Positions 19,784-21,325 of a stretch of DNA of 21,325 bases are shown in pieces. Numbering within the stretch: the first letter of the stretch is position 1; each line of letters starts with the position of its first letter. The stretch lies in the IMG/VR virus record IMGVR_UViG_3300044712_001997, positions 1 through 21,325 of that record; one strand, 5' to 3'. The notes below the pieces were generated by a model. It worked only from the letters and a program-made list of their open reading frames with translations, searched no databases and had not been told where the DNA came from. The position numbers were made by a program, and so were the translations under genes. The DNA is from a virus.

Positions 19784-21325
19784 ATGGCTCAGAAAATTGA
19801 AATAATAATTGACGGCGATAATGTTAAGGCTGTCAATGCCATAAGCGGAGTTGAAACCCAGCTTAAAAAACTGGATTCAAAATCAAAGAGCTCTGGTTCT
19901 ATTATGGATTCAGTCTTCGGTTCGCTGGGCAATAAAGTAGCTTTTGGTTTAGGTGCCGGTATTGCGGCTATGGGCCTGATGATAAAGAACACCATTGACC
20001 TGGCGGATAATCTAAATGATCTATCTAAAAAAACAGGCATATCCGTAGAGCAGCTCTCAACCATGAAATATGCTGCAGAAACATCCGGATCCTCGCTCGA
20101 TGGCATGGGTTCCAGTGTTATCAAATTGAATAAAAATATTTATGAGGCGATCAACGGCGGCGGTGAAGCAGGAGATGTTTTCAGACGAATGGGTATTTCG
20201 GTAAAAGATTCCGCGGGGAATATTACCAGTGCCGATCAGGTAATGTATCAAATAGCTGATCGGTTTAAGGATATGCCTGACGGAGTTGAGAAAACCAGCA
20301 TGGCAATAAAACTCTTTGGAAAATCCGGTGCCGAAATGATACCCATGCTGAATGACGGCTCTGCCGGTTTAATGAAAATGCAGGATGAAGCCAGGAAGCT
20401 CGGTCTCGAGATCTCTACCAAGACAGCTCAGCAGATGGATGATTTTAATGATAAGATGGCGCGCATCGAAGGATCCGCAAAGGGTGCGGCAATCTCCCTT
20501 GTGTCCGCATTCGGGCCTGCCGTAACAAGTATCCTCACAAATTTTGCGGAAGGATTGGATGTCGTTTTCGGCAAGACAGAGTTAATTAACGGTGTTCAGT
20601 TCAAGGCTCCAGTTATGGGCTTAGCCGAAATTAATGAGCAGACCAAATTATTGAAAGGAACTACTCAGGAATATCGCGATGAACTAATCAAAAGCATTCA
20701 ACTACAAATAGAACTTTTACAAATAGAGAGCGAAAATCAGCTTAATGAATTGGAAAGATTGAGCGTTAAACAAAGGTCTCTGGGTACGGGTATCAGTTTT
20801 CTGCAGTATGTGCCACTTGTTAGGATCGCGGGTGAACTGTACGATACATTTGACGATACTGATAATAAACTTGGGGATAGTGTCAGGCAGACCAAGACCC
20901 AGATAGAACTCGACAAACAGAGGTTGGAGATTATTAGAAAATTCGGTGCAGCCAAACCTCCTAAATTTCCTGATCCCGATGATGTAAAAACAGCTAGGCA
21001 GTTGAAAAAAGAATGGGGGGGGATTGCCGCTGCCATGCATTATGAAAATATGGTTGCCGGTCTGGATTCACACTCAAGAAAATTAGAAGACCTGATCCAT
21101 AAAGCAAATCAGTTAAAAGAAAAATATTATTCAATCCCGGGTGCTATTCAGCTGATCAATTATAATTTGGATACAATGGTCAGCGAACAGTTCAAGGTAT
21201 CAAATCTAAAATTCGATATTGAAATTCCAAAAGAAATCAAACCGGATGTTAAACCCCTCAATCCACTCGATGATACTGCTGCGGTGGAGGCCGGCAATCG
21301 CATTAAAAATACGGTCCAGGAAATC
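19784..21325 (+). CDS. tape measure protein (3' truncated by the window)
   Basis: Open from ATG 19784 to the end of the window, with no stop in 514 codons. The start MAQKIEIIIDGDNVKAVNAI is the usual tape-measure opening (a short strand then a helix). A hydrophobic glycine-rich segment (KVAFGLGAGIAAMGLMIKNT, about residues 46-66) precedes LADNLNDLSKKTGISVEQLS, a motif shared by many siphophage tape measures, as are TSMAIKLFGKSGAEMIPML and MDDFNDKMARIEGSAKGAAI. The rest is long helices (LLKGTTQEYRDELIKSIQLQ). It sets tail length and is ejected with DNA. The remaining part lies outside the window. Confidence 0.93.
   Translation, partial: MAQKIEIIIDGDNVKAVNAISGVETQLKKLDSKSKSSGSIMDSVFGSLGNKVAFGLGAGIAAMGLMIKNTIDLADNLNDLSKKTGISVEQLSTMKYAAETSGSSLDGMGSSVIKLNKNIYEAINGGGEAGDVFRRMGISVKDSAGNITSADQVMYQIADRFKDMPDGVEKTSMAIKLFGKSGAEMIPMLNDGSAGLMKMQDEARKLGLEISTKTAQQMDDFNDKMARIEGSAKGAAISLVSAFGPAVTSILTNFAEGLDVVFGKTELINGVQFKAPVMGLAEINEQTKLLKGTTQEYRDELIKSIQLQIELLQIESENQLNELERLSVKQRSLGTGISFLQYVPLVRIAGELYDTFDDTDNKLGDSVRQTKTQIELDKQRLEIIRKFGAAKPPKFPDPDDVKTARQLKKEWGGIAAAMHYENMVAGLDSHSRKLEDLIHKANQLKEKYYSIPGAIQLINYNLDTMVSEQFKVSNLKFDIEIPKEIKPDVKPLNPLDDTAAVEAGNRIKNTVQEI

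Noticed and set aside
1-21325. Genes on the - strand
   Set aside because: All minus-strand open frames lie opposite better-supported plus-strand genes and show no recognisable domains or ribosome sites.
1-21325. CRISPR array, tRNA or rRNA genes
   Set aside because: No regularly spaced repeat-spacer pattern was seen; GGTTCGA-like words (1160, 5106) lie in coding or unstructured sequence without a cloverleaf.

Overview
This window is a piece of a tailed-phage (siphovirus-like) genome, either a free phage or a prophage. Every gene I can support is on the + strand. Genes are packed tightly and many stop and start codons overlap (ATGA, TAATG). The gene set and order resemble the lambda structural cassette: small terminase, large terminase (GpA type), gpW-like connector, lambda-type portal, protease-capsid fusion, FII-like joiner, U-like tail terminator, tail tube, G/GT frameshift pair and tape measure. 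The window starts inside a ParB-like gene and ends inside the tape-measure gene. I see no integrase, repressor or lysis gene, so lifestyle cannot be decided. The host is a guess: a Bacteroidota/Ignavibacteria-like bacterium fits a signal peptide with Gln after the cleavage site, moderate GC by eye, and palindromic intergenic elements like those I remember from such genomes.

Layout. 1-4981: DNA-metabolism region with two ParB-fold proteins, two zinc-ribbon miniproteins, two small unknowns, a winged-helix replication-initiator-like gene, a NinG-like HNH protein and a gpZ-like minor tail protein outside its usual place. 4982-5132: structured intergenic region. 5133-6521: ParB-domain/DNA-methyltransferase fusion. 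6521-6617: strong hairpin upstream of the packaging genes. 6618-9006: terminase. 9007-9218: hairpin and possible RNA switch. 9219-11443: small accessory genes, including two more HNH proteins and an ASCH protein. 11444-11618: promoter/operator-like gap. 11619-19780: head and tail genes. 19784-end: tape measure.

Main observations. (1) Six copies of an 18-bp near-palindrome lie in the middle of the replication-initiator-like gene at 3124-3318. Two copies are in a different reading frame from the other four, so the repeat is kept as DNA and not as protein. This looks like an iteron origin inside its own initiator gene, as in lambda O. (2) The G-like tail gene carries a T-TTT-TTC slippery heptamer at 19493-19499 opening a start-less downstream frame, a G/GT-type -1 frameshift. 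(3) The protease-capsid fusion has a strong in-frame internal ribosome site at 14502-14518 that would give capsid without protease. (4) A hairpin after the terminase gene contains a sequence complementary both to an upstream copy and to the Shine-Dalgarno region of the next gene, a possible translational switch. (5) A protein with a Sec signal peptide sits between capsid and head-tail joining genes.
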